Positions 27,061 to 36,661 of a DNA stretch of 64,000 nucleotides are shown piece by piece. Under the pieces are notes generated by a model. It searched no databases. It was given only the letters and a program-made list of their open reading frames with translations, and was not told where the DNA came from. Position 1 is the first letter of the stretch. The number at the start of each line of letters is the position of its first letter. The stretch is from CAKZLS01 sp963701445 (GTDB lineage: Bacteria > Pseudomonadota > Alphaproteobacteria > Rhodospirillales > Defluviicoccaceae). The stretch is taken from NCBI GenBank assembly GCA_963701445.1, contig CAVPAM010000027.1:124001-188000 (forward strand), in the 5' to 3' direction. The position numbers were made by a program, and so were the translations under genes.

Positions 27061-27168
27061 CGGCCCGCCCCCAGGCCCCGCGAAAGCCGCGTCGCGGTCT
27101 CGTCGCGGCGGTGACTTCGATGTCGGCGGCGGCGGTTGTTCGTTCCCCGACGGCGGGAAGTCCCGCGT

Positions 27169-27199
27169 AAAACGGAAGCGGCGCCCCGAGGGGCGCCGC
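27169..27199 (-). terminator. Intrinsic terminator of the TAXI binding-protein gene
   Basis: GCGGCGCCCC and GGGGCGCCGC (27178-27199) form a perfect 10-pair stem. On the minus strand it is followed by TTCCGTTTT, and it lies 33 bases past the stop of the gene at 27232. On the plus strand no T-tract follows. Confidence 0.65.
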
Positions 27200-27231
27200 G
27201 CCGAACCGGGAGATAGAGGCGGTCGGAGCGT

Positions 27232-28233
27232 CTACATCCAACCTTTCTCCGTGTAGTACTTGACCGCGCCCGGATGAAGCGGCGCCGACAGCCCCTGGGT
27301 GATCATCTCCTTGGGGTCGAGATTGGCGAACGCCGGATGGAGCATCCGGAAATCGTCGATGTTCTCCATGACCGCCCGAGTGACCTCGTAGACCGTCTCT
27401 TCGTCCGCGTCCTCGCCGGTCACGAACGTGGCCCTCACGCCGAAGGTGGTCACGTCGTCGCGTGTTGTCTTGTAGGTGCCGGCGGGGATCGTGGTGAACG
27501 AATAGTAAGGCGTATCGGCCACCAGCTTTTTCTCGACATCGCCATCGAGGCTGACGATCCGCGCGTCGCATCCGTCAGTGGCCACCGCGACGCCCGCGTT
27601 GGGCACGCCAACGGAATAGCCATACGCATCGATCTTCCCGTCGCAGAGCGCGTTCGACTGTTCCGTCGACGTCAACTCGGTGGCGACCATGAAGTCGTCG
27701 GCGGTCATCCCGTGCGCCTTCATCAGGACTTCCATGGTCTCGCGCTGGCCCGACCCCGGATTGCCGATGTTCACCCGCTTGCCTTTCAGGTCCTCGAAGG
27801 ACTTGATTTTCGAATCCTTCGCGACAATCAGATGAAACGGCTCCGGATGGACCGAGAACACGGAACGCAACCCTGGAAACGGTTCGACGCTTTCGGGAGC
27901 GTCTCCCTTGAACGCATGGTATTGCCAATCGGACTGAACCACGCCGAAGTCCAGCTCGCCCGCCGCGATCTGGCCGATGTTGTAGATCGAGCCGCCGGTG
28001 GAGGGCGCGGAGCATCGGATCCCGTGCTTGCGTCCGGTTTCCCGGCCCTCGGCCGCTTCCTTGTGGATCAGCCGGCATATGGCGTTACCGGTGGCGAAAT
28101 AGACGCCCGTGGGGCCGCCGGTGCCCACGGCGATGAACCGCCGTTCCTGCGCACTCCCACCGGTCGGCGACAAGACCACGGCCGCCGCCAGGGCCAGGGC
28201 CACGGCCAGGACCGGCACACTCAACTTTTTCAT
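27232..28233 (-). CDS. TAXI-family TRAP transporter solute-binding protein
   Basis: A 333-residue periplasmic protein with a signal peptide ending GGSAQ (about residue 25). The TAXI signature is clear: FIAVGTGGPTGVYFATGNAI, then IRCSAPSTGGSIYNIGQIAAG, ELDFGVVQSDWQYHAFKG, KRVNIGNPGSGQRETMEVLM and VGVPNAGVAVAT. TAXI proteins bind glutamate or other carboxylates and feed a fused DctQM permease, which is not seen in this window. A GAGGAG ribosome site precedes the ATG at 28233. The same-strand aminotransferase gene lies 215 bases upstream, so shared amino-acid or amine metabolism is possible. Confidence 0.9.
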   Translation of the reverse strand: MKKLSVPVLAVALALAAAVVLSPTGGSAQERRFIAVGTGGPTGVYFATGNAICRLIHKEAAEGRETGRKHGIRCSAPSTGGSIYNIGQIAAGELDFGVVQSDWQYHAFKGDAPESVEPFPGLRSVFSVHPEPFHLIVAKDSKIKSFEDLKGKRVNIGNPGSGQRETMEVLMKAHGMTADDFMVATELTSTEQSNALCDGKIDAYGYSVGVPNAGVAVATDGCDARIVSLDGDVEKKLVADTPYYSFTTIPAGTYKTTRDDVTTFGVRATFVTGEDADEETVYEVTRAVMENIDDFRMLHPAFANLDPKEMITQGLSAPLHPGAVKYYTEKGWM

Positions 28234-28448
28234 CTCCTCGATTCTCCTCCTCAAGCCAGCGAAAAGGGGGAGAGGATCCTTTAAGCTCGCGCTCCCCCGC
28301 TCGTTCAAGGCGTCTCGGTGCCGACCGGGCGCCGCCATAGTGTTCCTGTCGCTGGTAACTTATCCCGTGTCGCGCGGGCAATGCAACGCGCGACACGGCA
28401 ACCTTCGCGGCACACGGATCGGCCCCGCGAGGCCCCCCGCGTGACCGG

Positions 28449-29783
28449 TCAATGGTGAACGGCGCCGATCGCCGCGTTCACGGCGTCGCCGAGGCGATCG
28501 CAGATCTCGGCGACCTCCGACGGGGTCACGATGAAGGGCGGGGCCAGCAATATGTGATCTCCGCGCCAGCCGTCCGCCGTGCCGCCCGCGGGATAGCAGA
28601 TCAGTCCCCGCGTCATCGCCTCGGCCTTGACATGGGCGAACAGCTTCAGCGCGGGATCGAACGGCTCCTTGGTCTCGCGGTCGCGAACCAGCTCGATGCC
28701 GCGAAACAGGCCGCGCCCCCGGATATCCCCCACATGCGCGTGCTGGGCGAAACGGGCGCCGAGTTCTTGCTCCAGAAGCGTGCCCATCCGCCGCACGTTG
28801 GACAGCAGGTCGCGATCGCGGATCGCCCGTTGGACCGCAAGGGCCGCGGCGCACGCCGTCGGATGGCCCATGTACGTATGGCCGTGCTCGAAGAAACCGC
28901 TCCCGTCCCGGAAGGCCTCGAAGACCGCTCCGCTCACCAGGACGGCTCCGATGGGCTGGTATCCGGCGCCGAGCCCCTTGGCCATGCACAGCAGGTCGGG
29001 AGCGATCCCGTCCTGCTCGCAGGCGTGCAGCGTTCCGGTCCGTCCCGCCCCGCTCATCACCTCGTCGAGGATCAGCAAGACGCCGTGGGTATCGCAGATC
29101 TCGCGGATCCGCTTGAAATAGCCGGGCACCGGAGGCGCCGCGCCGAGCGAGGCGCCGACCACGGTTTCGGCGACGAACGCCATGACCGTATCCGGCCCGA
29201 GCCGCAGGATCGCCTCTTCCAGTTCGTCGGCGACGCGCCGGCCGTAGGCCTCCTCGCTTTCTCCGGACCGCAGGCCGCGATAGGCATGGCAGGGCGAGAT
29301 ATGGGTGGTCTCCATCAGCAGCGGCTCGTACGGCTTCCGGCGCCCGGCGTTGCCGCCGACGGCGAGCGCGCCGAGCGTGTTGCCGTGGTAGCTCTGGCGC
29401 CGCGCGATGAAGCGGGTGCGCCGGGGCTCGCCGATCTCGACGAAATAGTGGCGCGCCATCTTGAGCGCGGTCTCGACGGCCTCCGACCCTCCCGAGGTGA
29501 AATACACGCACGCCATGTCTCCGGGCGCGCCGTCGATCAGCGCGTCCGCCAACCGCTCGGCCGGCTCGGAGGTGAAGAAGGCGGTGTGGGCGAAGGCAAG
29601 GCTGTCCACCTGTTCGCGGATGGCGGCCCGGATATCCGGATCCCCGTGCCCGAGCGCGGAAACGGCGGCGCCGCCGGAGGCATCGAGATAGCGCTTGCCG
29701 GCCGCGTCGATGAGATAGACGCCCTCGCCGCCGACCGCCGTCGGCAGGGTGCCTCGCAAGTGGCGATGAAAAACGTGGGTCAA
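28449..29783 (-). CDS. Class III (omega-type) PLP aminotransferase
   Basis: A 444-residue cytosolic transaminase of the aspartate aminotransferase superfamily, class III. Features in order: YLIDAAGKRYLDASGGAAVS, the phosphate-binding YFTSGGSEAVETALKMAR, ARRQSYHGNTLGALAVGG, LLILDEVMSGAGRTGTLHA with the PLP-pyridine Asp, the PLP lysine in LLCMAKGLGAGYQPIGA, and the TYMGHPTACAAALAV block. Relatives act on omega-amino acids, diamines or taurine with pyruvate or 2-oxoglutarate; the donor cannot be read. It is divergent from apt, and the TAXI gene lies downstream. Confidence 0.92.
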   Translation of the reverse strand: MTHVFHRHLRGTLPTAVGGEGVYLIDAAGKRYLDASGGAAVSALGHGDPDIRAAIREQVDSLAFAHTAFFTSEPAERLADALIDGAPGDMACVYFTSGGSEAVETALKMARHYFVEIGEPRRTRFIARRQSYHGNTLGALAVGGNAGRRKPYEPLLMETTHISPCHAYRGLRSGESEEAYGRRVADELEEAILRLGPDTVMAFVAETVVGASLGAAPPVPGYFKRIREICDTHGVLLILDEVMSGAGRTGTLHACEQDGIAPDLLCMAKGLGAGYQPIGAVLVSGAVFEAFRDGSGFFEHGHTYMGHPTACAAALAVQRAIRDRDLLSNVRRMGTLLEQELGARFAQHAHVGDIRGRGLFRGIELVRDRETKEPFDPALKLFAHVKAEAMTRGLICYPAGGTADGWRGDHILLAPPFIVTPSEVAEICDRLGDAVNAAIGAVHH

Positions 29784-30009
29784 TGCCGTTCTCCCGGCTG
29801 AAGACGATTCATCCCGTCTCCGTTATATGCATTTCTCATGGGTCTTACCTGGGCCTTATGTGACGACAAACAATGGCTATTGTCGAGGGGCTCGACCGGC
29901 GCCTCCTTTCGCCGCGCTCGTTCCGTTTGTTGCCCGCAGTTCCCGGACGCGCTAACACTCCAGGATCAGACATCCGCGTTTCCTTCCTCCACCATCGCAG
30001 GACCGACGC

Positions 30010-30540
30010 ATGGCCCCCAAAAACATGGACCTCAAACAGCATATCCGCGCCATTCCCGATTTCCCCAAGCCGGGCATTCTGTTCTACGACATCTCCACGC
30101 TGCTCGCCCACGCCGACGCCTGGTCGGTCGCCACGGGCCGTCTGGCGAAAACCGTCAGCCGCCACGCGCCGGACGTGCTCGCCGGCATCGATTCGCGCGG
30201 ATTTCTGGTGGCCGCGCCGCTCGCGCTCAAACTCGGGCTCGGCTTCACCATGGTCCGCAAGAAGGGAAAGCTGCCGGGACCAACGATCTCCTACGAATAC
30301 GACCTGGAGTACGGCACCGACACCATCGAGATCCAGGCGGACGCGGTGGAGCCCGGACAGCGGGTGGTGGTGCTCGACGACCTGCTCGCCACCGGCGGAA
30401 CCATGGCCGCCGCGTGCCACCTGTTCAAGAGCGTCGGCGCCGAGGTGGTGGGAAGCGCCTGCATGATCGAACTGACGTTCCTCAACGGCCGGTCGAAACT
30501 GGACGTCCCGTTCGACGCGCTCATGTCCTACGACGAATAG
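30010..30540 (+). CDS. apt: Adenine phosphoribosyltransferase
   Basis: A 176-residue purine salvage enzyme converting adenine and PRPP to AMP. It begins MDLKQHIRAIPDFPKPGILF after a short leader, has AGIDSRGFLVAAPLALKLGL and VRKKGKLPG, and the PRPP loop VVVLDDLLATGGTMAAA near residue 120. Length is typical (170-180). The ATG at 30010 was chosen; a second ATG 15 bases on would also give a complete protein. Its last 20 bases overlap the converging mutY gene. Confidence 0.96.
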   Translation: MAPKNMDLKQHIRAIPDFPKPGILFYDISTLLAHADAWSVATGRLAKTVSRHAPDVLAGIDSRGFLVAAPLALKLGLGFTMVRKKGKLPGPTISYEYDLEYGTDTIEIQADAVEPGQRVVVLDDLLATGGTMAAACHLFKSVGAEVVGSACMIELTFLNGRSKLDVPFDALMSYDE

Positions 30541-31633
30541 CGCCGCCCCGGGCTTCGGCGGCCCGGACAGCCGGGCCGGCCGCCGGCAAGAGCGCGAGGG
30601 CCGCGACCTTCTTCATGAGGGTGGGCAACGCGTGCTCGCTCAGCCTGTCCACCGGGCACCACAGCCCCGGCGGGCCGTCGTTCCCCCCGCACTGTCCGGC
30701 CAGCACCAGCAGCTCAAGGTGAAAGTGGGTGAAGGTGTGGCGGACCTCCCCGTCCCGGCGCCGCCACGGCCCCTGGGCGGGCGCGCCGCGAATGGCCTCC
30801 TCCACGGTCCAGGGTCGTTCGCGCCACTCCGTGGACGGGATTTCCATCATCCCGCCGAGCAGTCCCTTCTCGGGCCGCCGCCGCAACAGCACCGCACCGT
30901 CCGGACGCGCGATCCAGAACGCCACGCCGAAGCGGGTGGGCTTCTGTTTTTTTGCCGCCCGGACGGGAAAGGCCTCCGGCCGGCCGGAGGAAAACGCCGC
31001 GCATTGGGCGTTCAGCGGACACACCTCGCAGCGCGGACGCCGGGGAACGCAGATGGTCGCGCCCAGATCCATCATCGCCTGCGCGAAGTCGCCGGCCCGG
31101 CGGTCCGGCGTCAGCGGCCGGGCAAGGCGGTCGATGTCCGCCCGGGCTCCGGGCAGCGGCGTCTCCACCTCGTACAGCCGGGCGATCACGCGGATCACGT
31201 TGCCGTCCACGGGTGTCGCCTTGCGCCCGAAGGCGATGGCGGCGATGGCGGCGGCCGTGTACGCGCCGATCCCGGGCAGGCGGAGCAGCTCCTCCTCGGT
31301 GTCGGGAAAACGGCCGCCGTGGTCGCGCGCCACGGCGACCGCGCACGCGTGCAGGTTCCGGGCGCGGGCGTAATAGCCGAGCCCCTGCCACAGCCGCAGA
31401 ACATCGTCCAGCGGGGCGGCCGCCAGATCCTCGACCCGGGGCCAGCGCTCGGTGAAGCTCCGGAAATACGGAATGACCGTCGATACCGTCGTCTGCTGCA
31501 GCATGATCTCGCTCAGCCAGACCGTGTAGGGATCGGCGCTCCGGCCCGGCGGCGACCGCCAGGGCAGGTCGCGCCGCTCCCGGTCGTACCAGGACAGGAG
31601 ACGGCGGCGGCAGGCGGCGGCGAAGGAAGACAC
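30521..31633 (-). CDS. mutY: A/G-specific adenine glycosylase MutY
   Basis: A 370-residue base-excision repair enzyme removing adenine opposite 8-oxoguanine. The catalytic Glu is in WLSEIMLQQTTVSTVIPYF (about residue 42), the helix-hairpin-helix reads LPGIGAYTAAAIAAIAFG, followed by catalytic Asp in VDGNVIRVIARL. A 4Fe-4S loop has the Cys spacing C-x6-C-x2-C-x5-C (CVPRRPRCEVCPLNAQC). The C-terminal NUDIX-like domain (about 240-350) recognises 8-oxoG. The GTG at 31633 gives an N-terminus like relatives; ATG at 31690 is an alternative. It diverges from dciA and overlaps the apt end by 20 bases. Confidence 0.94.
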   Translation of the reverse strand: MSSFAAACRRRLLSWYDRERRDLPWRSPPGRSADPYTVWLSEIMLQQTTVSTVIPYFRSFTERWPRVEDLAAAPLDDVLRLWQGLGYYARARNLHACAVAVARDHGGRFPDTEEELLRLPGIGAYTAAAIAAIAFGRKATPVDGNVIRVIARLYEVETPLPGARADIDRLARPLTPDRRAGDFAQAMMDLGATICVPRRPRCEVCPLNAQCAAFSSGRPEAFPVRAAKKQKPTRFGVAFWIARPDGAVLLRRRPEKGLLGGMMEIPSTEWRERPWTVEEAIRGAPAQGPWRRRDGEVRHTFTHFHLELLVLAGQCGGNDGPPGLWCPVDRLSEHALPTLMKKVAALALLPAAGPAVRAAEARGGAIRRRT

Positions 31634-31712
31634 GGCGAAAACTTCGATTGTTCCGGGCGAGGGGAGACCATAGCATATGGGCCTCGGCATACGGAACGAA
31701 TCGGGATTGGCC

Positions 31713-32235
31713 ATGGCGCGGCGCGCAAAGGGGCTCAGGGCCCTGGGAGAGTCGGTGGCGAAAATCACCGGACCGATCATGAGCCGGCAGGGATTCGCCA
31801 GCGGCGCCATCATCGCCGAATGGCCGGCCATCGTCGGCGAGCACATGGCCGCTGTGGAGTATCCCCGAAAAGGTGATCCACTCCCGCGATACGCGCGACA
31901 AGAACGCCGGCGGCACCCTCCGGCTCTGCGTGGCCAGCGGCGGGGTGGCCACCGAGTTTCAGCATCTGGAGCCCCTGCTGCTGGACCGGATCAACACCTA
32001 TTTCGGCTACCGCGCCATCGCCCGCATCCAATACGTCCACCGGCCCTTGCCCCTCAAGGCGGCGCCCCGGCCGCCGGCCTCGCGGCCGCTGACCCCCGAG
32101 GAAGAACGGCGCCTCGCCGAGTCCCTCGCCGGGATCGAGGACCCCGAGTTGCGGCGGTCCCTCGACGGTCTCGGCCGCGCGATCCTGGGCCGCCAGTCCC
32201 CCGACGACGAAACCGATCCGTTCGGCGGCAATTAG
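31713..32235 (+). CDS. dciA: DciA/DUF721 protein, frameshifted as given
   Basis: A DUF721 protein of about 173 residues. The first part reads RALGESVAKITGPIMSRQGF and AIIAEWPAIVGEHMAAVEYP; then one base out of phase EKVIHSRDTRDKNAGGTLRL, EFQHLEPLLLDRINTYFGYR and the C-terminal PLTPEEERRLAESLAGIEDP. DUF721 proteins include DciA, the ancestral bacterial loader of the DnaB helicase. The shift is one extra C in the CCCC run near 31862-31865. Full conservation on both sides suggests a sequencing error. The ATG at 31713 was preferred over 31677 because homology starts there. Confidence 0.82.
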
Positions 32236-32546
32236 CGCCGTTCTGTAAAACCGGAGACATGGGGGTGGGGGGGGGGGTAAAACGAAAAACGTCAAAACAA
32301 CCCCATGCACAGTAGAAATTCAGCCGGAAAGTCCTCTCCAAGGCGCGATTACCCACCTGTTCCGGATCCCCTCTGGCGCCGTTGCCGCCGGAACGCGGCG
32401 GAGCAACGGCGACCCCAGGCGGCCCCATCGCGCCGAAACGATCACGGAACAACCCGGCCGCGCGGGCCGGTTGGCGCACTAACCGCTTGCGGGGGCTCCG
32501 CCCGAAGCTTATAGTTAATCAAAATATTGTGCTCAGGAGAGGCCAC
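32236..32546. other. Spacer between dciA and the DsbA-like gene
   Basis: 311 bases. It contains the G11 tract at 32267-32277 and GC-rich sequence with a modest inverted repeat around 32449-32470 (AACCCGGCC and GGGCCGGTT). An AT-rich stretch at 32513-32530 just before the DsbA-like gene may hold its promoter. Confidence 0.5.
32267..32277 (+). repeat. Homopolymer G11 tract
   Basis: Eleven consecutive G, preceded by GGGGGT, between dciA and the DsbA-like gene. It is prone to replication slippage and to sequencing miscount and could form a G-quadruplex. Confidence 0.8.
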
Positions 32547-33162
32547 TTGCACTATTTCATACAAGGTATAGCGGTTTTGTGTCTGCTGCTTCTGCCGCGC
32601 GCCGGCGCCGCCGAATTGGCGAGCGTCGAGGATATGCTGGCCGACCGGATCCTGGGAGACCCCGCGGCGCCGGTCACGATCATCGACTATTCGTCGATGA
32701 CCTGCCCGCACTGCGCGACCTTTCACAACGAGACGCTTCCCATGATCGTCGAGGAGTACATCGATACGGGCAAGGCCCGTCTGATCTTCCGCGATTTTCC
32801 GTTCGGACCGCTGGCGACGGCGGCGGCGATGGTCTCGCGGTGCGTGAACAAGGACAGCTATTACGGCTTCCTGACGGTGCTGTTCCGCGGCCAGGACCAG
32901 TGGAGCCGGAGCCAGGAGCCGGCGGTGGACCTGGAACGGATGGCGCGCTTCGCCGGCCTGTCCAATGCCGATTTCGAGGCCTGTCTGCAAAATCAGGCCC
33001 TCGTCGACGGCATCGAGGCGAACGCCGCCAAGGCTCACGAGGAGCAGGGAATCGAACTCCACGCCCACGTTTTTCATCAACGGAACGAAAATAAGCGGCG
33101 CCGCCCCCTTCGAGCAGTTCAAGGCCGAAATCGACGCGGCCCTCGAGAAGGCGAAGCAGTAA
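32547..33162 (+). CDS. DsbA-family thioredoxin-fold protein, frameshifted as given
   Basis: A periplasmic oxidoreductase of about 204 residues. A signal peptide (FIQGIAVLCLLLLPRAGA) precedes ILGDPAAPVTIIDYSSMTCP, with the active-site CPHC at about residues 53-56, then YIDTGKARLIFRDFPFGPLA typical of the DsbA_4 (PF13462) group. After one extra base near 33054, NSTPTFFINGTKISGAAPFE supplies the cis-Pro loop and C-terminal helix. The TTG start at 32547 is chosen because AGGAGA lies 6 bases upstream. The gene sits directly before smc, an arrangement I recall as common in alphaproteobacteria. Confidence 0.85.
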
Positions 33163-33193
33163 AGCCACCTCCGACAGAAGGCGACACGACACC

Positions 33194-36100
33194 TTGCTGC
33201 ACTTTAGCAAACTCCGAATCGCTGGGTTCAAGTCATTTGTCGAGCCCACCGAACTCCTGATCGAGCCGGGAATGACCGGTATCGTCGGGCCAAACGGGTG
33301 CGGAAAATCCAATCTGGTGGAAGCGCTCAAGTGGGTCATGGGCGAATTGTCCGCCAAGCAGCTTCGCGGCGGCGGGATGGACGACGTCATTTTCGGCGGC
33401 ACCGCCACCCGGCCATCGCGCAGCATCGCCGAGGTGACCCTGCAGTTGGACAATACCGCGCGGCTCGCGCCGCCGCCGTTCCACGACAACGACCAGTTGG
33501 ATGTCAGCCGGCGGATCGAGCGGGACAAGGGATCGTCCTATCGCGTCAACGGCAAGGAACTCCGCGCCCGCGACGTGCAGTTGCTGTTCGCCGACGCGGC
33601 CACCGGCGCGCGGTCCACCGCTCTCGTCAACCAGGGCCACGTGGGCCAGATCATCGCCGCCAAACCGTCGCAGCGCCGAACGCTTCTCGAGGAGGCGGCC
33701 GGAATCTCGGGGCTGCACTCGCGCCGCCACGAGGCCGAATTGCGCCTGCGCGGCGCCGAAACCAACCTCGATAGGCTCGAGGACGTCCTGGCGGCGCTGG
33801 AGACCCAGCTTCAAAGCCTCAAGAAGCAGGTTCGCCAGGCCAGCCGCTACCGCACCGTTTCCGACCTGATCCGCAAGACCGAGGCGACCGTGCTGCATGC
33901 CCGCTGGATCGCCGCGCGCGCCGCCGCCGCCGCCGCGCTGGAGAGCCTCGAATCGGCCCAGGCCGCCGCCACCAGGATCGCGGCCGATGCCTCCGAGATT
34001 TCCGCCCGCCAGGCGTCGGCCGCCGCCGCGCTTCCCGAATTGCGCCAGGCCGAGGCCGAAGCGGCGTCCGCCCTTCAGCGCCTGATCGTCGCCCGCGACG
34101 GCCTGGACGCCGAGGAGCGGCGGGTCGCCGCCGACACCCAGGGCTGCCGTATTCGTCTGGAGCAGGTCACCGCCGACCTCGACCGCGAGCGGGCGCTGGT
34201 GACCGACGCGGAATCGGCGCTCGGCAACCTGTCGGACGAACGCGCACGCCTGCAAGCCGCGCAACAGGGCGAACAGGACGCGCGCGCCGCCGCCGAAGCC
34301 GCGCTGGCGGAGGTCGCGGCCACGGTGGAGAGCCTGGACGCGGAGCTCACCGAACTGACCTCGCGCGTCGCCGCCGACGAGGCCCGCCGGACGGCGTTGC
34401 GACGCACCCTCGGCGAGTTGGACGCCCGTGAACAGAGGCTCGCGGCGCGCGGCGCCGCCATCGCCGGTCAGCGGCAGGTTCTGGAACAGGAAATCCGCGA
34501 CGCCGCGCTTCCGGAAACCCTCGAAGCGGTCGCCGCCGAGGCCCAGGGCCTGCTGGAGAACGCGGCGAGGGATCTGGAAGCGGCCGAGGCCCGCCGCGCG
34601 GAAACCGCCGAACAGGCGAACGCGGCGCTGGCGGAGATGCAGACGGCCGACGCGGCCCTGGCGCGCCTTCAGGCCGAGGAAAAGGCGCTTTCCGGTGTCC
34701 TGGAAGCCGAGGGTCCCGACGGCCACGGGCCGGCGATGGTGGACGCGGTGACGGTTCCGGAAGGCATGGAGGCGGCCCTGGCCGCCGCCCTGGCGGAGGA
34801 TCTGTCGGCCTCTCTCGACGAGACCGCCCCCGCCCATTGGCGCACCCTGCCGGCGGATCCCGGCGCGCCCCCTCTGCCCGGCGGGGCCGCGCCGCTGGCC
34901 CGGTGGGTCGAGGGGCCCAATGCCCTTGACCGCAGGCTGGGACAGATCGGCGTGGTCGAAACCGACTCCGAGGGAAACCGGCTGCAGGCGGATCTGCGGC
35001 AGGGGCAGCGCCTGGTGAGCCGCGAGGGCGCGGTGTGGCGCTGGGACGGTTTCGTGGCGTTGCGCGGCGCGGCCAGTTCCTCGGCGGCGGCCCGCCTCGA
35101 ACAACAAAACCGCCTCAAGGATGTTCGCGCCCGGCTGACCGGAGAAGAGGCCGGCGCGGCCGCCGCGAGGGCCCGGGTGGCCCAGCTTCGCGAGGCCGCC
35201 AATGCGGCGCTCGAAGCCGAACGCGCGGCGCGCCAGGCGCGTCAACAGGCCGACGCCGCCTTCCAGAAGGCCCGGGACGTTCACGCGGAAGCCCGCCGCC
35301 GCGCCGCCGAGCAGGACTCCCGGCTCGGCGCGTTGTCCGAAGCCCTGGCCGGTATCGAGGCCGAACGCGCGGAAACCGGCGCGCTCCGCCGATCCACCGC
35401 CGATGAACTTGAAACCGTGCCCGACACCGAGGCCCGCCGCGCGCCGATGGCGGCCTTGCGGGACGAACTGGGACAGCGGCGGCTGGTGCTGGTGGAGCGC
35501 CAGGCCACCCTCACGTCCCTGGAACGCGAGGCCCACGGCCGGCGTCGGCGGCTTCAGTCGGTCGGCGAGGAGACGGCCTCGTGGACCGCGCGCCGGGATG
35601 GCGCCCGCCACCAGATCGACGTCTACGAAGCCCGAAAGACCGAGATCGCGGCCGAGTTGGAGCGGCTGTCGGCCCTGCCGGGCGAAATCGCGAGCAAACG
35701 CCGGACCGTCCTCGACGCGGTCGAGACGGCCGAACAGCGGCGCCGGGACGAAGCCGACCGCCTGGCGGTCGCCGAGACCCGGCTGGCGGAGGCGGACCGC
35801 GCGCTCAGGGCCACGGAAAACGCGTTGGCGCAAGCACGCGAGGACCGCGTCCGGGCCGAAGGCGCCGTCGCCCAGACCGAGCAGGCCTGCCGGGACATCG
35901 CAGAGCGCATCTCGGACCGGCTCGAGGTTTCGCCGGACCGGCTCGGCGCCATTTCCGGGTTGGACGAGGGCGGCGACGCCATCGACCTGGAGGCCACCGA
36001 GCGGCGCCTGGAGAAACTCCGCCGGGAGCGTGACATCATGGGACCGGTCAACCTCCGGGCCGAACAGGAAGCGGCGGAGCTGACCACGCAGATCGAGACC

Positions 36101-36661
36101 ATGACCGGCGAGCGCGCCGAGTTGCTGGAAGCCATCCGCAAGCTGCGCCAGGGTATCGGCGAGCTGGACCGCGAGGGGCGCGAGCGGTTGCTGGCGTCGT
36201 TCTCCGAGGTCGATCGGCATTTTCGCGAGTTGTTCCAGCGGCTGTTCGGCGGCGGACGGGCGCATCTGACCCTGACCGAATCCGACGATCCGCTGGAAGC
36301 CGGTCTCGAGATCATGGCGAGCCCTCCGGGCAAGCGCCTGCAGGCCCTGTCCCTGCTCTCGGGCGGCGAGCAGGCGCTGACCGCCCTGGCCCTGCTGTTC
36401 GCCGTGTTCCAGACCAATCCCGCGCCCATATGCGTGCTGGACGAGGTCGACGCGCCCCTGGACGACGCCAACGTGGACCGGTTCTGCTCGCTGGTGGAGC
36501 ACATGGCGGAGGGCGGAACCCGTTTCCTGATCATCACCCATCACCGCATGACCATGGCGCGCATGGACCGCCTGTTCGGCGTCACCATGGCGGAACGGGG
36601 CGTATCCCAGCTGGTTTCCGTCGACTTGCGGCAGGCGGAAGCCCTCCGCCAGACGGCCTAG
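33194..36661 (+). CDS. smc: Chromosome segregation SMC protein
   Basis: A 1155-residue condensin ATPase. The N-terminal head has LHFSKLRIAGFKSFVEPTEL and Walker A GPNGCGKSN at 32-40; long Ala/Glu/Arg-rich coiled coils flank a hinge near residues 510-620; the C-terminal head has the ABC signature LLSGGEQALTALALLFAVF near 1055 and Walker B ICVLDEVDAPLDDAN near 1082. Length is normal for alphaproteobacterial SMC. The start is TTG with GAAGG 14 bases upstream. Its TAG stop lies inside the left terminal repeat of the palindromic element at 36658, so the last residues could have been altered by the insertion. ScpA and ScpB are not in the window. Confidence 0.96.
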   Translation: MLHFSKLRIAGFKSFVEPTELLIEPGMTGIVGPNGCGKSNLVEALKWVMGELSAKQLRGGGMDDVIFGGTATRPSRSIAEVTLQLDNTARLAPPPFHDNDQLDVSRRIERDKGSSYRVNGKELRARDVQLLFADAATGARSTALVNQGHVGQIIAAKPSQRRTLLEEAAGISGLHSRRHEAELRLRGAETNLDRLEDVLAALETQLQSLKKQVRQASRYRTVSDLIRKTEATVLHARWIAARAAAAAALESLESAQAAATRIAADASEISARQASAAAALPELRQAEAEAASALQRLIVARDGLDAEERRVAADTQGCRIRLEQVTADLDRERALVTDAESALGNLSDERARLQAAQQGEQDARAAAEAALAEVAATVESLDAELTELTSRVAADEARRTALRRTLGELDAREQRLAARGAAIAGQRQVLEQEIRDAALPETLEAVAAEAQGLLENAARDLEAAEARRAETAEQANAALAEMQTADAALARLQAEEKALSGVLEAEGPDGHGPAMVDAVTVPEGMEAALAAALAEDLSASLDETAPAHWRTLPADPGAPPLPGGAAPLARWVEGPNALDRRLGQIGVVETDSEGNRLQADLRQGQRLVSREGAVWRWDGFVALRGAASSSAAARLEQQNRLKDVRARLTGEEAGAAAARARVAQLREAANAALEAERAARQARQQADAAFQKARDVHAEARRRAAEQDSRLGALSEALAGIEAERAETGALRRSTADELETVPDTEARRAPMAALRDELGQRRLVLVERQATLTSLEREAHGRRRRLQSVGEETASWTARRDGARHQIDVYEARKTEIAAELERLSALPGEIASKRRTVLDAVETAEQRRRDEADRLAVAETRLAEADRALRATENALAQAREDRVRAEGAVAQTEQACRDIAERISDRLEVSPDRLGAISGLDEGGDAIDLEATERRLEKLRRERDIMGPVNLRAEQEAAELTTQIETMTGERAELLEAIRKLRQGIGELDREGRERLLASFSEVDRHFRELFQRLFGGGRAHLTLTESDDPLEAGLEIMASPPGKRLQALSLLSGGEQALTALALLFAVFQTNPAPICVLDEVDAPLDDANVDRFCSLVEHMAEGGTRFLIITHHRMTMARMDRLFGVTMAERGVSQLVSVDLRQAEALRQTA

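Noticed and set aside
33233..36544. 1103-codon open frame antisense to smc
   Set aside because: GC-rich third positions leave the complementary frame open. It is Gly/Arg/Gln-rich, lacks family motifs and mirrors a certain gene.
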